A stretch of 33,228 nucleotides of DNA, from contig JAFTEW010000026.1 of assembly GCA_017453485.1 (NCBI GenBank), positions 1-33,228 of the forward strand. Direction: 5' to 3'. Shown here piece by piece: positions 1 to 6,053 of the stretch. Below the pieces are notes generated by a model, which was not told the origin of the DNA, did not search any database, and saw only the letters and a program-made list of their open reading frames with translations. Within the stretch, counting starts at the first letter, position 1. Every line of letters starts with the position of its first letter. The position numbers were made by a program, and so were the translations under genes. Origin of the DNA: Alphaproteobacteria bacterium. GTDB lineage: Bacteria > Pseudomonadota > Alphaproteobacteria > CAAHEQ01 > UBA3637.

Positions 1-2
1 AT

Positions 3-1511
3 GGGCAAGTCCGTTTGGATCCGTCCTTTGAAAGTGCTCAATACAATTATCTGACCCAAAGTTGGTATGTTGAAATTATGGAGCAATTAGAAAAAGGGCA
101 AAAGTTGTTTTGGTCTAAACCCTATTATGAAAATCAAGGGGCTAAAACTCTAATGACAACGGTTGGTGCTGGCATTTATCATGACGGGAAACTGATTGGG
201 TTATCGACCGTGGATTGGCAAATGAACGCCATTCGGGACAGTATTTTAAACATAAAACCAACACCGAACAGTTTTGTGCTGTTCGCTGATAAAGCCAATA
301 ACTATATTATTGCCAGTACCGAACCGGGCGTTGCTTCAACAACATTGATGGGAAAACCGTTGCAAGAGTTAAATTGGTATTCCGAACAATTGCAAGAAGG
401 TCGGCCGTTTGACTATAAAGGAAAGAAATACATTCCCTATATCAGACAATTGGACAACGGATTATTTTTAATTGTGAATGTGCCGTTTACGGAATTATTT
501 CGGGACATTGAGCGCCATTTATTTGTTTTGTTAAGTTTGCTGTTGATCAGTACGTTTTTTATCGTCGGAATCCTGTATTGGGTTTTAAAGCGGAATATCA
601 ACGGACCAATTTCTAAACTGTCGCAAATGGCGCAAGATATCGGGCAGGGTAATTTAAATTTAACCATTCGTTTGGATAAACCGAAAGAATTGGCAAATTT
701 GGCATCTGTTTTGAATAAAATGACAACAGATATTAAAACACATCTGGTCCATTTGGCAAAGGTGTCGCATGAAAAAGAAAAAATCGAATCTGAATTGGCC
801 ATTGCTAAAACGATCCAAGCATCGGCCGTGCCGCAAGATTTTCCCAAGGATGATTCTGTTGAACTGTTGGCTTCAATGACGCCGGCTCGTGAAGTTGGTG
901 GCGATTTTTATGATTTCTTCCCTATTGATGAAGATCGCTTTGCCTTTGTGATGGCGGATGTGTCGGGAAAGGGAATTACAGCGGCCCTGTATATGATGTC
1001 GGCCAAAACGGCTATTAGGAATATGTTGCAGGCCGGTTATCCGCTGGTCGAAGCTATCAGTCGCGCCAATAAAAGTTTGTATGAAAATCATGCCAGGGGA
1101 ATGTTTGTGACAGCATTTGTCGGCGTTTTAAACAGGCGGACAGGTCATGTTGACTATATCAGCGCCGGTCATTGCGCCCCCTTACATAAGACAAAAACAG
1201 GATACGATTATGTGCCGGTTATCCGAAACCTGATGCTGGGGGTTATGCCGACATATGCCTATGAGGCCGGATCATTTGTGTTAAGGCCAAAGGATCGCTT
1301 GTTTCTTTACACCGATGGGGTGACCGAGGCACAAACAAAAGAGGAAAAATTATTCGGCCCTGAACGCCTGCAAAAAGCCTTAAATCGAAAGGATATGACT
1401 TTGCCAGAAACATTGATTTCTGTTCGCCAAGCCATTCAACGCTTTGTCAAAGGCGCCGAACAATCAGATGACATTACCATGATGATTTTGGAATTCCATA
1501 AGAAAAAATAG
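3..1511 (+). CDS. Membrane-bound PP2C-type serine phosphatase (sensor-HAMP-SpoIIE/RsbU), 5' end missing
   Basis: The gene enters from the left edge: the frame is open from base 3, so the first visible Met/Leu codon need not be the start. Counting from base 15, residues 1-165 are an extracytoplasmic sensor part (Cache-like by position), 169-191 are a transmembrane helix, and 192-245 are a HAMP linker with a PISKL start. A short coiled segment leads into a PP2C/SpoIIE phosphatase domain (about 270-495). Motifs seen are GGDFYD (295-300) and DVSGKG (315-320), which carry the metal-binding aspartates, then SAGH, LYTDGVTEA and the late QSDDITMM. Known relatives dephosphorylate anti-anti-sigma factors (STAS proteins) in response to a signal sensed outside the membrane. 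No STAS partner or anti-sigma kinase is visible here, so the target is unknown. Family call is secure; the ligand is not. Confidence 0.93.
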   Translation, partial: GQVRLDPSFESAQYNYLTQSWYVEIMEQLEKGQKLFWSKPYYENQGAKTLMTTVGAGIYHDGKLIGLSTVDWQMNAIRDSILNIKPTPNSFVLFADKANNYIIASTEPGVASTTLMGKPLQELNWYSEQLQEGRPFDYKGKKYIPYIRQLDNGLFLIVNVPFTELFRDIERHLFVLLSLLLISTFFIVGILYWVLKRNINGPISKLSQMAQDIGQGNLNLTIRLDKPKELANLASVLNKMTTDIKTHLVHLAKVSHEKEKIESELAIAKTIQASAVPQDFPKDDSVELLASMTPAREVGGDFYDFFPIDEDRFAFVMADVSGKGITAALYMMSAKTAIRNMLQAGYPLVEAISRANKSLYENHARGMFVTAFVGVLNRRTGHVDYISAGHCAPLHKTKTGYDYVPVIRNLMLGVMPTYAYEAGSFVLRPKDRLFLYTDGVTEAQTKEEKLFGPERLQKALNRKDMTLPETLISVRQAIQRFVKGAEQSDDITMMILEFHKKK

Positions 1512-1534
1512 CGAACACGGGGCCAAATACACAG

Positions 1535-1609
1535 AGGATTTCAAAAAGTTGGCACAGCAAACTGACCTTCTAAACTTTTAATTTGAGGACGTCAACGTCC
1601 TAAATAAAA
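1535..1609 (+). repeat. Intergenic repeat, copy 1 of a ~75-base family with inner palindrome
   Basis: This stretch follows the phosphatase stop and matches 3346-3420 downstream of the amidase at roughly 70% by eye, in the same orientation. Both begin with GATTT(C/T)AAAAAGTTGG. A shorter match to the first part lies at 2136-2160. This copy holds the palindrome AGGACGT-CA-ACGTCCT (1586-1601), which is worn in the other copy. No T-run follows on either strand, so it is not a clear terminator. Confidence 0.55.
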
Positions 1610-1612
1610 TAA

Positions 1613-1843
1613 CTACTCACCTCTTTGTTTGCAGATACGTACATCTCTAAGTTGCGGATGAATTGCTTTAAATCTTTCTTGTCGTGCTGCGGATAATACT
1701 ATCCGTTTCTCGCTTTCTTTTTTTACCAAATCACATCCTGCCCCAAAAATGATTTTACCCACCGGATTTTTCACAACATAGTCTTCTGGCTTTTTCATTT
1801 GCTGTTTTTTTTCAAGTTCATCATCTGCGTAAATGGCAAACAT
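1613..1843 (-). CDS. Small charged protein of unknown function (76 aa)
   Basis: I do not recognise this family. The open frame could start at a GTG at 1867, but an AGGAG site lies a few bases before the ATG at 1843 (protein start MFAIYADDE), and that GTG codon has no such site, so 1843 is the preferred start. A near-consensus promoter (TTGACT, 17 bases, TATAAT) stands just upstream on the same strand, which supports a real gene. The protein is hydrophilic and rich in Lys, Glu and Arg, with a central VVKNPVGKIIFGAGC patch and no signal peptide or membrane segment. It stands alone between the phosphatase gene and an intergenic repeat. Two other small charged proteins follow within 2.3 kb, but I see no clear sequence link to them. 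Confidence 0.7.
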   Translation of the reverse strand: MFAIYADDELEKKQQMKKPEDYVVKNPVGKIIFGAGCDLVKKESEKRIVLSAARQERFKAIHPQLRDVRICKQRGE

Positions 1844-1878
1844 ACAAAAACTCCTTTGTTTAATCACAGATATACCGC

Positions 1879-1907
1879 ATTATATCATAAAATACGAATT
1901 AAGTCAA
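1879..1907 (-). promoter_or_regulatory. Sigma70-type promoter for the 76-aa gene
   Basis: On the minus strand, TTGACT (1907-1902) is followed by a 17-base spacer and TATAAT (1884-1879). It points at the small gene starting at 1843 and would give a leader of about 30 bases. Confidence 0.75.
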
Positions 1908-1931
1908 TGATTCATGTTTTGTTCTTAAGGA

Positions 1932-1956
1932 TAGCCGGATTCGAACTCGTATGAAT
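1932..1956 (-). other. Possible decayed tRNA 3' fragment (T-arm-like)
   Basis: Read on the minus strand, this stretch contains GAGTTCGAATCCGGC, which looks like a tRNA T-arm and resembles the matching part of tRNA-Leu at 4341-4365. The T stem no longer pairs and no tRNA body lies upstream, so it is a relic at best. A similar fragment lies at 4167-4185. Confidence 0.3.
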
Positions 1957-1986
1957 GTTTGTTTTATAAGGGAATCATACCCCGAA

Positions 1987-2102
1987 AGTTCGATAATTTA
2001 CGGATTTTAGCACTTTCGGAAGGGGTGTTTATCGAACCAGCAAGAAGCCTTGTAAAATAAAGAAAAAACCACCTTTAAAATAGTGGTTATAATACTTGGT
2101 AC
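1987..2102 (-). repeat. 116-base direct repeat, distal copy (tRNA-end/terminator unit)
   Basis: It aligns without gaps over 116 bases to 4220-4335, with 19 mismatches (84% identity). The unit contains an inverted repeat (GTTCGAT 1988-1994 with ATCGAAC 2031-2037), a terminator-like hairpin reading leftward (AACCAC / GTGGTT, then a T-rich run) and the sequence matching the last bases of tRNA-Leu including CCA. Here no tRNA follows: the match stops inside what would be the acceptor stem. The 425-base gap between the 76-aa gene and the amidase is made of this repeat, the tRNA-like relic and the amidase promoter. Confidence 0.75.
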
Positions 2103-2205
2103 AGCGCGCTGAGCGAGTTTCGAGCCAAACATTTAGCGGATTTCAAAAACTTGGCGCTTTAGAAAATACTATTTTTCGTGAGAAATATTCATATTATGTA
2201 AATAG

Positions 2206-2234
2206 TTGACAAAAATAAAAAAGTGTGATATAGT
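2206..2234 (+). promoter_or_regulatory. Sigma70-type promoter for the amidase gene
   Basis: TTGACA (2206-2211), a 17-base spacer and TATAGT (2229-2234) precede the amidase start at 2270. The leader would be about 30 bases and contains the GGGAGG ribosome binding site. Confidence 0.8.
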
Positions 2235-2269
2235 AATTGTATTTCAAAAATAAGGGAGGAAAAAATTAT

Positions 2270-3274
2270 ATGTTTAAAAGCTATTCTGTCAATAATCACA
2301 GAATGAATATTCCTGAAGATGATATTTTTTTAAAAGGAAAGGAAATTGTTTACTTTCCAATAGAAAATACCCCTGATGCAGAGCATTTTGATGAACGTAT
2401 TCATAAAGGGACAAAACAACCTACCGAAATCGATCAGTTAATTATTCACTGTTCTTTTGAAACGGATATTGAACGTGTTTTAAAAGAAAAGAACTATGCC
2501 GGAGCACACTATGTTATCCATAGAGATGGGACTATTTTGCAGTGTGTTGATGAAAGTAAACGTGCTTATCATGCGGGGATTTCGTCTTGGGCGGAAGTGC
2601 TTGGCGGGGCGGACAATATAAATGCTCATGCCATTGGAATTGAGGTTGAAAACCCTACTTTTGGAAGTACAACCGAGTATACTCCCGAGCAAATGGACAG
2701 TTTGATTCGGCTTAGTAAAAGTATCATTGCTCGCCATCATATCAAACCTCATAATGTGATTGGGCATAGTGATGTTTCTTCTGACAGAAAAGCGGATCCC
2801 GGGGTATTGTTCCCCTGGCGTAAATTGGCGGAGGCTGGTATTGGTATTTTTCCAAAATATACGGTGTTACCGTCCGAGCAGATGATGGTGTCTGGAGAAG
2901 ATCTTAGGAAGTTGTTGAAAACAATTGGGTATAAAACTGAAACAGAAACCAAGAAAATAGAAGGATATACAGAAATAACGGAAATAAAGGATAATTTGCC
3001 TTTTGCTTGGCGCTCCTTTATGCGGCATTTCATGCCCTTTGGGATAACAGATGAACGCCCGACACCTCAGCAAATTCGTGAACGTCGCGAAAAAGCCCCT
3101 CATAAATCTACGGAGGAAATTTTGAGTGATGCCTCATTAGACTTTATGGTGGCGTATGAAAAAAATACAAATTTGGATTCCCCAAAACAAGTGATACGCG
3201 TGTCCTCTTCGGGGTTCAAGCGCCTAAAAGTTGTGGCGTATGCCTTTCAACAGTCCAGATTAAAAAGCAGATAA
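2270..3274 (+). CDS. N-acetylmuramoyl-L-alanine amidase, AmpD/AmiD (Amidase_2) family, no signal peptide
   Basis: The ATG at 2270 is chosen because GGGAGG lies 8-14 bases before it; upstream codons in frame overlap the promoter. Of 334 residues, about 60-195 form the Amidase_2 fold: IIHCS (first zinc His), YHAGISSW, GIEVENP, then GHSDVS and KADPGVLFPW with the second His and the Asp ligand. The C-terminal part (about 210-275) recalls the peptidoglycan-binding helices of AmiD (DLRKLLKTIGY, then FMRHFMP like the FQRHFRP of that family), and ends in a basic, unknown tail. The enzyme should cut between MurNAc and L-Ala. No signal peptide is visible, so it may act on cytoplasmic muropeptides (recycling) or leave by another route, as phage endolysins do. 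It lies between two direct repeats next to tRNA-Leu. Confidence 0.9.
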   Translation: MFKSYSVNNHRMNIPEDDIFLKGKEIVYFPIENTPDAEHFDERIHKGTKQPTEIDQLIIHCSFETDIERVLKEKNYAGAHYVIHRDGTILQCVDESKRAYHAGISSWAEVLGGADNINAHAIGIEVENPTFGSTTEYTPEQMDSLIRLSKSIIARHHIKPHNVIGHSDVSSDRKADPGVLFPWRKLAEAGIGIFPKYTVLPSEQMMVSGEDLRKLLKTIGYKTETETKKIEGYTEITEIKDNLPFAWRSFMRHFMPFGITDERPTPQQIRERREKAPHKSTEEILSDASLDFMVAYEKNTNLDSPKQVIRVSSSGFKRLKVVAYAFQQSRLKSR

Positions 3275-3297
3275 TTTGGAGAAATCTGCCCGTGTGA

Positions 3298-3345
3298 GTT
3301 CGATAAACTAAGAAAATACGTTTTCTAAAACGAACTTTTATCGAA
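3298..3345 (+). repeat. Inverted repeat related to the 116-base unit
   Basis: TTCGAT (3299-3304) and ATCGAA (3340-3345) face each other around an A-rich loop with an inner hairpin (GAAAA-TACG-TTTTC). The left side, GTGAGTTCGATAA, matches the same part of the repeat unit at 4217-4229. It looks like a partial third copy, directly downstream of the amidase. Confidence 0.4.
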
Positions 3346-3420
3346 GAAGATTTTAAAAAGTTGGTGTTAGAAATTGAACTTTTGAAAATTTAATTCAGAA
3401 CGTCGACATCCCAAATTAAT
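3346..3420 (+). repeat. Intergenic repeat, copy 2 of the ~75-base family
   Basis: This is the counterpart of 1535-1609, starting GAAGATTTTAAAAAGTTGG and ending with a worn palindrome around CGTCGAC. Both copies sit just after a coding region in the same orientation. Confidence 0.5.
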
Positions 3421-3433
3421 TGTCTCTCAAAAT

Positions 3434-3461
3434 TTGCTTTTTAGGAAATTTGTGGTATAAT
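3434..3461 (+). promoter_or_regulatory. Probable promoter for the 100-aa gene
   Basis: TTGCTT (3434-3439), 16 bases, TATAAT (3456-3461). It lies 47 bases before the ATG at 3508. Confidence 0.6.
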
Positions 3462-3507
3462 AACCTAAGAACTCAAAAATTATTAACAGATATGAAGGAG
3501 TTATTAA

Positions 3508-3810
3508 ATGTCGTCGTTTTATGCCGAACCACCAAAAACAAAAAGAGAACGAGAACGCGAAGAAGCACGTCAAAAAAGACAAGAAGATAAAAGACATAAG
3601 AAAGAGAGAAAAGAAATAGAACGTAAAGCTTTGGAAAGCGTTATGTCTTTGTATAGATGTTCTAAAGAAGAAGCAAAAAAGCTAATAAATGAAATTTGTA
3701 ATGAGTGGGCAAAAGAAGCTATCAAAGAACAAAAAGCCCCATTAAGAAGAAGATATCCTCAAAAAAGTCTGCTATCTCAAGCTTTGGCAAAAAGACGTGA
3801 AGGTCGCTGA
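3508..3810 (+). CDS. Highly charged small protein of unknown function (100 aa)
   Basis: A GGAG site (AAGGAGTTATTAA) precedes the ATG, and a promoter stands upstream. The first 45 residues are almost all Lys, Arg and Glu and should form a long charged helix or coiled coil. A mixed part follows (CSKEEAKKLINEICNEWAKE), and the end is basic. There is no signal peptide or membrane segment. I recognise no family. The pattern C-x4-A-x3-(I)NEI-x5-A-E-x-I in the middle is loosely echoed in the 72-aa protein that follows, so the two could be distant relatives; this is weak. Such basic, helical proteins often bind nucleic acid, but nothing here proves it. Confidence 0.7.
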   Translation: MSSFYAEPPKTKREREREEARQKRQEDKRHKKERKEIERKALESVMSLYRCSKEEAKKLINEICNEWAKEAIKEQKAPLRRRYPQKSLLSQALAKRREGR

Positions 3811-3878
3811 TACATTGACAAATGTCTCAGAATGTGATACCATCACTTCTATCTTATTAATAGAAAGGAAAGATACTC

Positions 3879-4097
3879 ATGTTCATGTTTCAAAAGCCAA
3901 CTGCAGAAGAAAAAAAGAAAGCCGAAGAAATAATTAGACGTTCTGAGCAACAAGGTTGCCATCTTTCCGCTCAACAGGTCAATGATATTGGCAAAAAAGT
4001 AGCTGCAGAAATAAAAATTGAAGAACATGAAGAACGACAACGCAGAGCTCATTGTCGCTTTGATATGATTATTCGCGCTGCCAGACAAAGAGGATAA
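3879..4097 (+). CDS. Small charged helical protein of unknown function (72 aa)
   Basis: An AGAAAGGAAAG site lies before the ATG, and a good terminator follows 28 bases after the stop. It probably shares a transcript with the 100-aa gene 68 bases upstream. The protein is mostly helical and charged (KPTAEEKKKAEEIIRRSE), with a short QGCHLSAQQVNDIGKKVAAE segment and a basic C-terminus. No motif of a known family is visible. An opposing frame on the minus strand covers the same bases but has no ribosome site and is taken as a shadow. Confidence 0.7.
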   Translation: MFMFQKPTAEEKKKAEEIIRRSEQQGCHLSAQQVNDIGKKVAAEIKIEEHEERQRRAHCRFDMIIRAARQRG

Positions 4098-4124
4098 TCG
4101 TTTTAGATTTTGAATAACAATACC

Positions 4125-4154
4125 AACCTCGGTTCCGGCTGGGGTTATTTTTTT
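4125..4154 (+). terminator. Rho-independent terminator after the small-protein pair
   Basis: AACCTC (4125-4130) pairs with GGGGTT (4141-4146) around GGTTCCGGCT and is followed by ATTTTTTTG. It closes the transcript that holds the 100-aa and 72-aa genes. Confidence 0.8.
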
Positions 4155-4166
4155 GCTTTGAGCTCA

Positions 4167-4185
4167 TACCGGACTTGAACTTGAA
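4167..4185 (-). other. Possible decayed tRNA 3' fragment (T-arm-like)
   Basis: CCGGACTTGAAC (4169-4180) is identical to bases 4342-4353 inside tRNA-Leu and has the same orientation. No tRNA body accompanies it. With the similar relic at 1932-1956, each lies just beyond a copy of the 116-base unit. Confidence 0.35.
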
Positions 4186-4219
4186 TAACGCATTGATTTA
4201 TAAAGAAATAAAATTTGTG

Positions 4220-4335
4220 AGTTCGATAATTTACGAAAATAGGCACTTTCGGAAAGGCTAAAAATCGAACTCGCAAGAAGCCTTATAAAACAAAGAAAAA
4301 ACCACCTTGAAAACGGTGGTTGTAATACTTGGTAC
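4220..4335 (-). repeat. 116-base direct repeat, copy joined to tRNA-Leu
   Basis: This is the tRNA-proximal copy of the unit at 1987-2102 (84% identical, gapless, same orientation). It includes the inverted repeat GAGTTCGAT (4219-4227) / ATCGAACTC (4264-4272), the tRNA terminator, and the last six bases of tRNA-Leu with CCA. The shared sequence ends within the tRNA acceptor stem, which is the usual boundary for a site-specific insertion or a duplication at a tRNA 3' end. Confidence 0.75.
4292..4321 (-). terminator. Terminator of tRNA-Leu
   Basis: On the minus strand AACCACC (4321-4315) pairs with GGTGGTT (4306-4300) around an 8-base loop and runs into TTTTTCTTTG. It starts 9 bases after the tRNA CCA end. 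Confidence 0.85.
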
Positions 4336-4416
4336 CTCTGGCCGGACTTGAACCAGCATGATATTGCTATCAACAGATTTTGAGTCTGTCGCGTCTACCA
4401 GTTTCGCCACAGAGGC
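4330..4416 (-). tRNA. tRNA-Leu(CAA)
   Basis: The 87-base gene has an encoded CCA end. The acceptor stem GCCTCTG pairs with CAGAGGT (one G-U pair). The anticodon stem ACAGA/TCTGT holds the loop CTCAAAA, so the anticodon is CAA (codon UUG). A variable arm (TGAT/ATCA) is present as expected for class II tRNAs, and the T-arm is GCTGG-TTCAAGT-CCGGC with one wobble pair. A strong promoter and a terminator frame it. Confidence 0.95.
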
Positions 4417-4443
4417 TGTGTGCTTTTTTTACTGGACATTTGC

Positions 4444-4471
4444 ATTATACTCATTTAAAATGTATTGTCAA
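4444..4471 (-). promoter_or_regulatory. Promoter of tRNA-Leu
   Basis: On the minus strand, TTGACA (4471-4466), 16 bases, TATAAT (4449-4444). It fires away from the dehydrogenase gene, whose start at 4493 is only about 20 bases off. Confidence 0.85.
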
Positions 4472-4492
4472 GAAAAAAATGAAAGGATTATG

Positions 4493-5260
4493 ATGAATTT
4501 TTTACCCAAGTCAATTTTTATCACCGGAGCATCCAGCGGAATCGGGAAAGCCTTGGCCTTGGAATATGCCGAAGAAGGCATAACATTATTTCTGTGTGGC
4601 CGCAATAAAGAACGGTTAAACGAAGTGGTGGCCGCCTGTCATCGCAAGGGGGCTTGTGTCTATCCGTATCTGTTTGATGTGCGGGATGCTGATTCAACAT
4701 TGATTGCCATTCAGGCCGCTAATACCATTTGTCCCATTGATTTATTGATTGCCAATGCCGGTGTGTCGGCTGGTGTTTTGGGAACGGATGAAACACCGGT
4801 CAGTACACGGACCATTTTTGAAACCAACATTTTTGGTGTTGTCAATACGGTGTTGCCGGCTATTGAGGTAATGAAGCACAACGGTAGCGGACAAATTGCC
4901 ATTATTTCTTCTTTATCGGGTTTTCGGGGTATGGCCAGCTGTCCGGCCTATTCGGCATCAAAATCCTGTGTGAAGGCATGGGGAGAAGCCCTATGGGGCT
5001 TTGTTCGACCATACCATATTCATGTCAGCGTCATTTGTCCGGGTTTTATTGAAACACCCCTGACCGATAAAAATCGTTTTCGAATGCCATTTTTGATGAA
5101 GGCTCCGGAGGCTGCCCGAATTATTCGGCGAAAATTAAAGCGGTGCCCGCCGATTATTGCTTTCCCATGGATAATGGCATTGGGAGCTCGGCTGGGGGCT
5201 ATCTTGCCGGCGCGTTTTATTTTACCTATTTTAGGGCAATTACCGAAAAAAGAAAAATAA
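4493..5260 (+). CDS. Short-chain dehydrogenase/reductase (SDR), 255 aa
   Basis: The open frame extends left through the tRNA antisense strand, so the start must lie lower. AAAGGA at 4482-4487 serves the ATG at 4493 (protein MNFLPKSIFITG); an ATG at 4490 is an alternative. The classical SDR fold is clear: the NAD(P)-binding TGASSGIG near residue 10, CGRN at the end of strand 2, NAGVSAG, the catalytic Ser in ISSLSG, the YSASK catalytic Tyr-Lys pair, and PGFIETPLT. A hydrophobic segment near the C-terminus (IMALGARLGAILPARFI) suggests membrane contact, as in some SDRs acting on lipids. The substrate cannot be read from the sequence. It precedes the YfgM-bamB-der group by 64 bases and may share its transcript. 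Confidence 0.92.
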   Translation: MNFLPKSIFITGASSGIGKALALEYAEEGITLFLCGRNKERLNEVVAACHRKGACVYPYLFDVRDADSTLIAIQAANTICPIDLLIANAGVSAGVLGTDETPVSTRTIFETNIFGVVNTVLPAIEVMKHNGSGQIAIISSLSGFRGMASCPAYSASKSCVKAWGEALWGFVRPYHIHVSVICPGFIETPLTDKNRFRMPFLMKAPEAARIIRRKLKRCPPIIAFPWIMALGARLGAILPARFILPILGQLPKKEK

Positions 5261-5324
5261 AACATTGCGAAAAAATTACTTTTCTGATATAAAAAGGAAA
5301 AGTTTTTTAGGAAAGGAACAAAAA

Positions 5325-6053
5325 ATGGTTCAAAAGAAGAAATGTGATGCCGGTTGCGGCGGAAAATGCGGGGGCAACTGTGCCGATAACGCTGTTCAAA
5401 TTCAACAACGGATTTTTGAACGTGAAGTGGATGAAGAACTGCGCCAGGAAAAATTAATTAATTGGTGGAAGAAATACGGTATCTTTGTAATTGCCGGGGC
5501 TATTTGTATTGTGTTGGGAACAATTTGCCATGAATGGTATCGCAGTTGGCAGGCCAAAGTCCAGATTGCCGAATCGGATCGTTTTGAGAACGCAATGGTT
5601 TTGGGTGCCAAAGGTGATACGGAAAGCGCATTGGCCGAGTTGGAACAGTTGGCTCAAAACGGACGAACGGGATATCAATATCTGGCTCGTTTGGAACAGG
5701 CCGCCTTGTTAATCGGGGCGAATCGGGCGGAAGAAGGGCTTGCAATCCTGAAAGATGTGACAGCGGATAAGGCTATGCCGGCACCATTCCGGAAAGCGGC
5801 GATAATTGCTTATGTCGGGCATCGGTTGGATTCGGAAAATACGCAAGAATTAAGGCAGTTGATTGCTCCGCTTGCGGCTGATAAAACGGATGCTTTCTAT
5901 GGTCAGGCCGTTGAATTAAGTGCAATGTTGGATATTCTGTCCGGTGAAAAAGAGCAGGCTGTGTCCTTGTTGAAAGGGGCCTTGATGACGGACAAATTGG
6001 CTCCGCAAATCCGGGAAAGATTAACACAATTATTGGGTGATATTCAAAAATGA
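5325..6053 (+). CDS. YfgM-like membrane-anchored TPR protein with Cys-rich N-terminal tip
   Basis: TTAGGAAAGGA before the ATG at 5325 sets the start; the in-frame codon at 5265 has none. The 242-residue protein has a cytoplasmic head, one membrane helix (about residues 50-68, YGIFVIAGAICIVLG) and a periplasmic helical-repeat part like YfgM/TPR_21 proteins. Relatives are ancillary factors of the Sec translocon and of outer-membrane protein biogenesis. Its stop overlaps the bamB start by 4 bases, a conserved alphaproteobacterial neighbourhood that supports a role in envelope protein assembly. Oddly, residues 7-19 read CDAGCGGKCGGNC: four Cys spaced by three residues after a KKK run. I do not know this from YfgM relatives; it could bind a metal. 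Confidence 0.88.
   Translation: MVQKKKCDAGCGGKCGGNCADNAVQIQQRIFEREVDEELRQEKLINWWKKYGIFVIAGAICIVLGTICHEWYRSWQAKVQIAESDRFENAMVLGAKGDTESALAELEQLAQNGRTGYQYLARLEQAALLIGANRAEEGLAILKDVTADKAMPAPFRKAAIIAYVGHRLDSENTQELRQLIAPLAADKTDAFYGQAVELSAMLDILSGEKEQAVSLLKGALMTDKLAPQIRERLTQLLGDIQK

Noticed and set aside
2101-2150. Possible tRNA just beyond the distal 116-base repeat
   Set aside because: The CCA-like end is there, but the following bases do not pair into acceptor, anticodon or T stems.
3849-4088. Hydrophobic 79-aa frame on the minus strand
   Set aside because: It is the antisense of the 72-aa gene, which has a ribosome site and lies upstream of a fitting terminator; the minus frame has neither.
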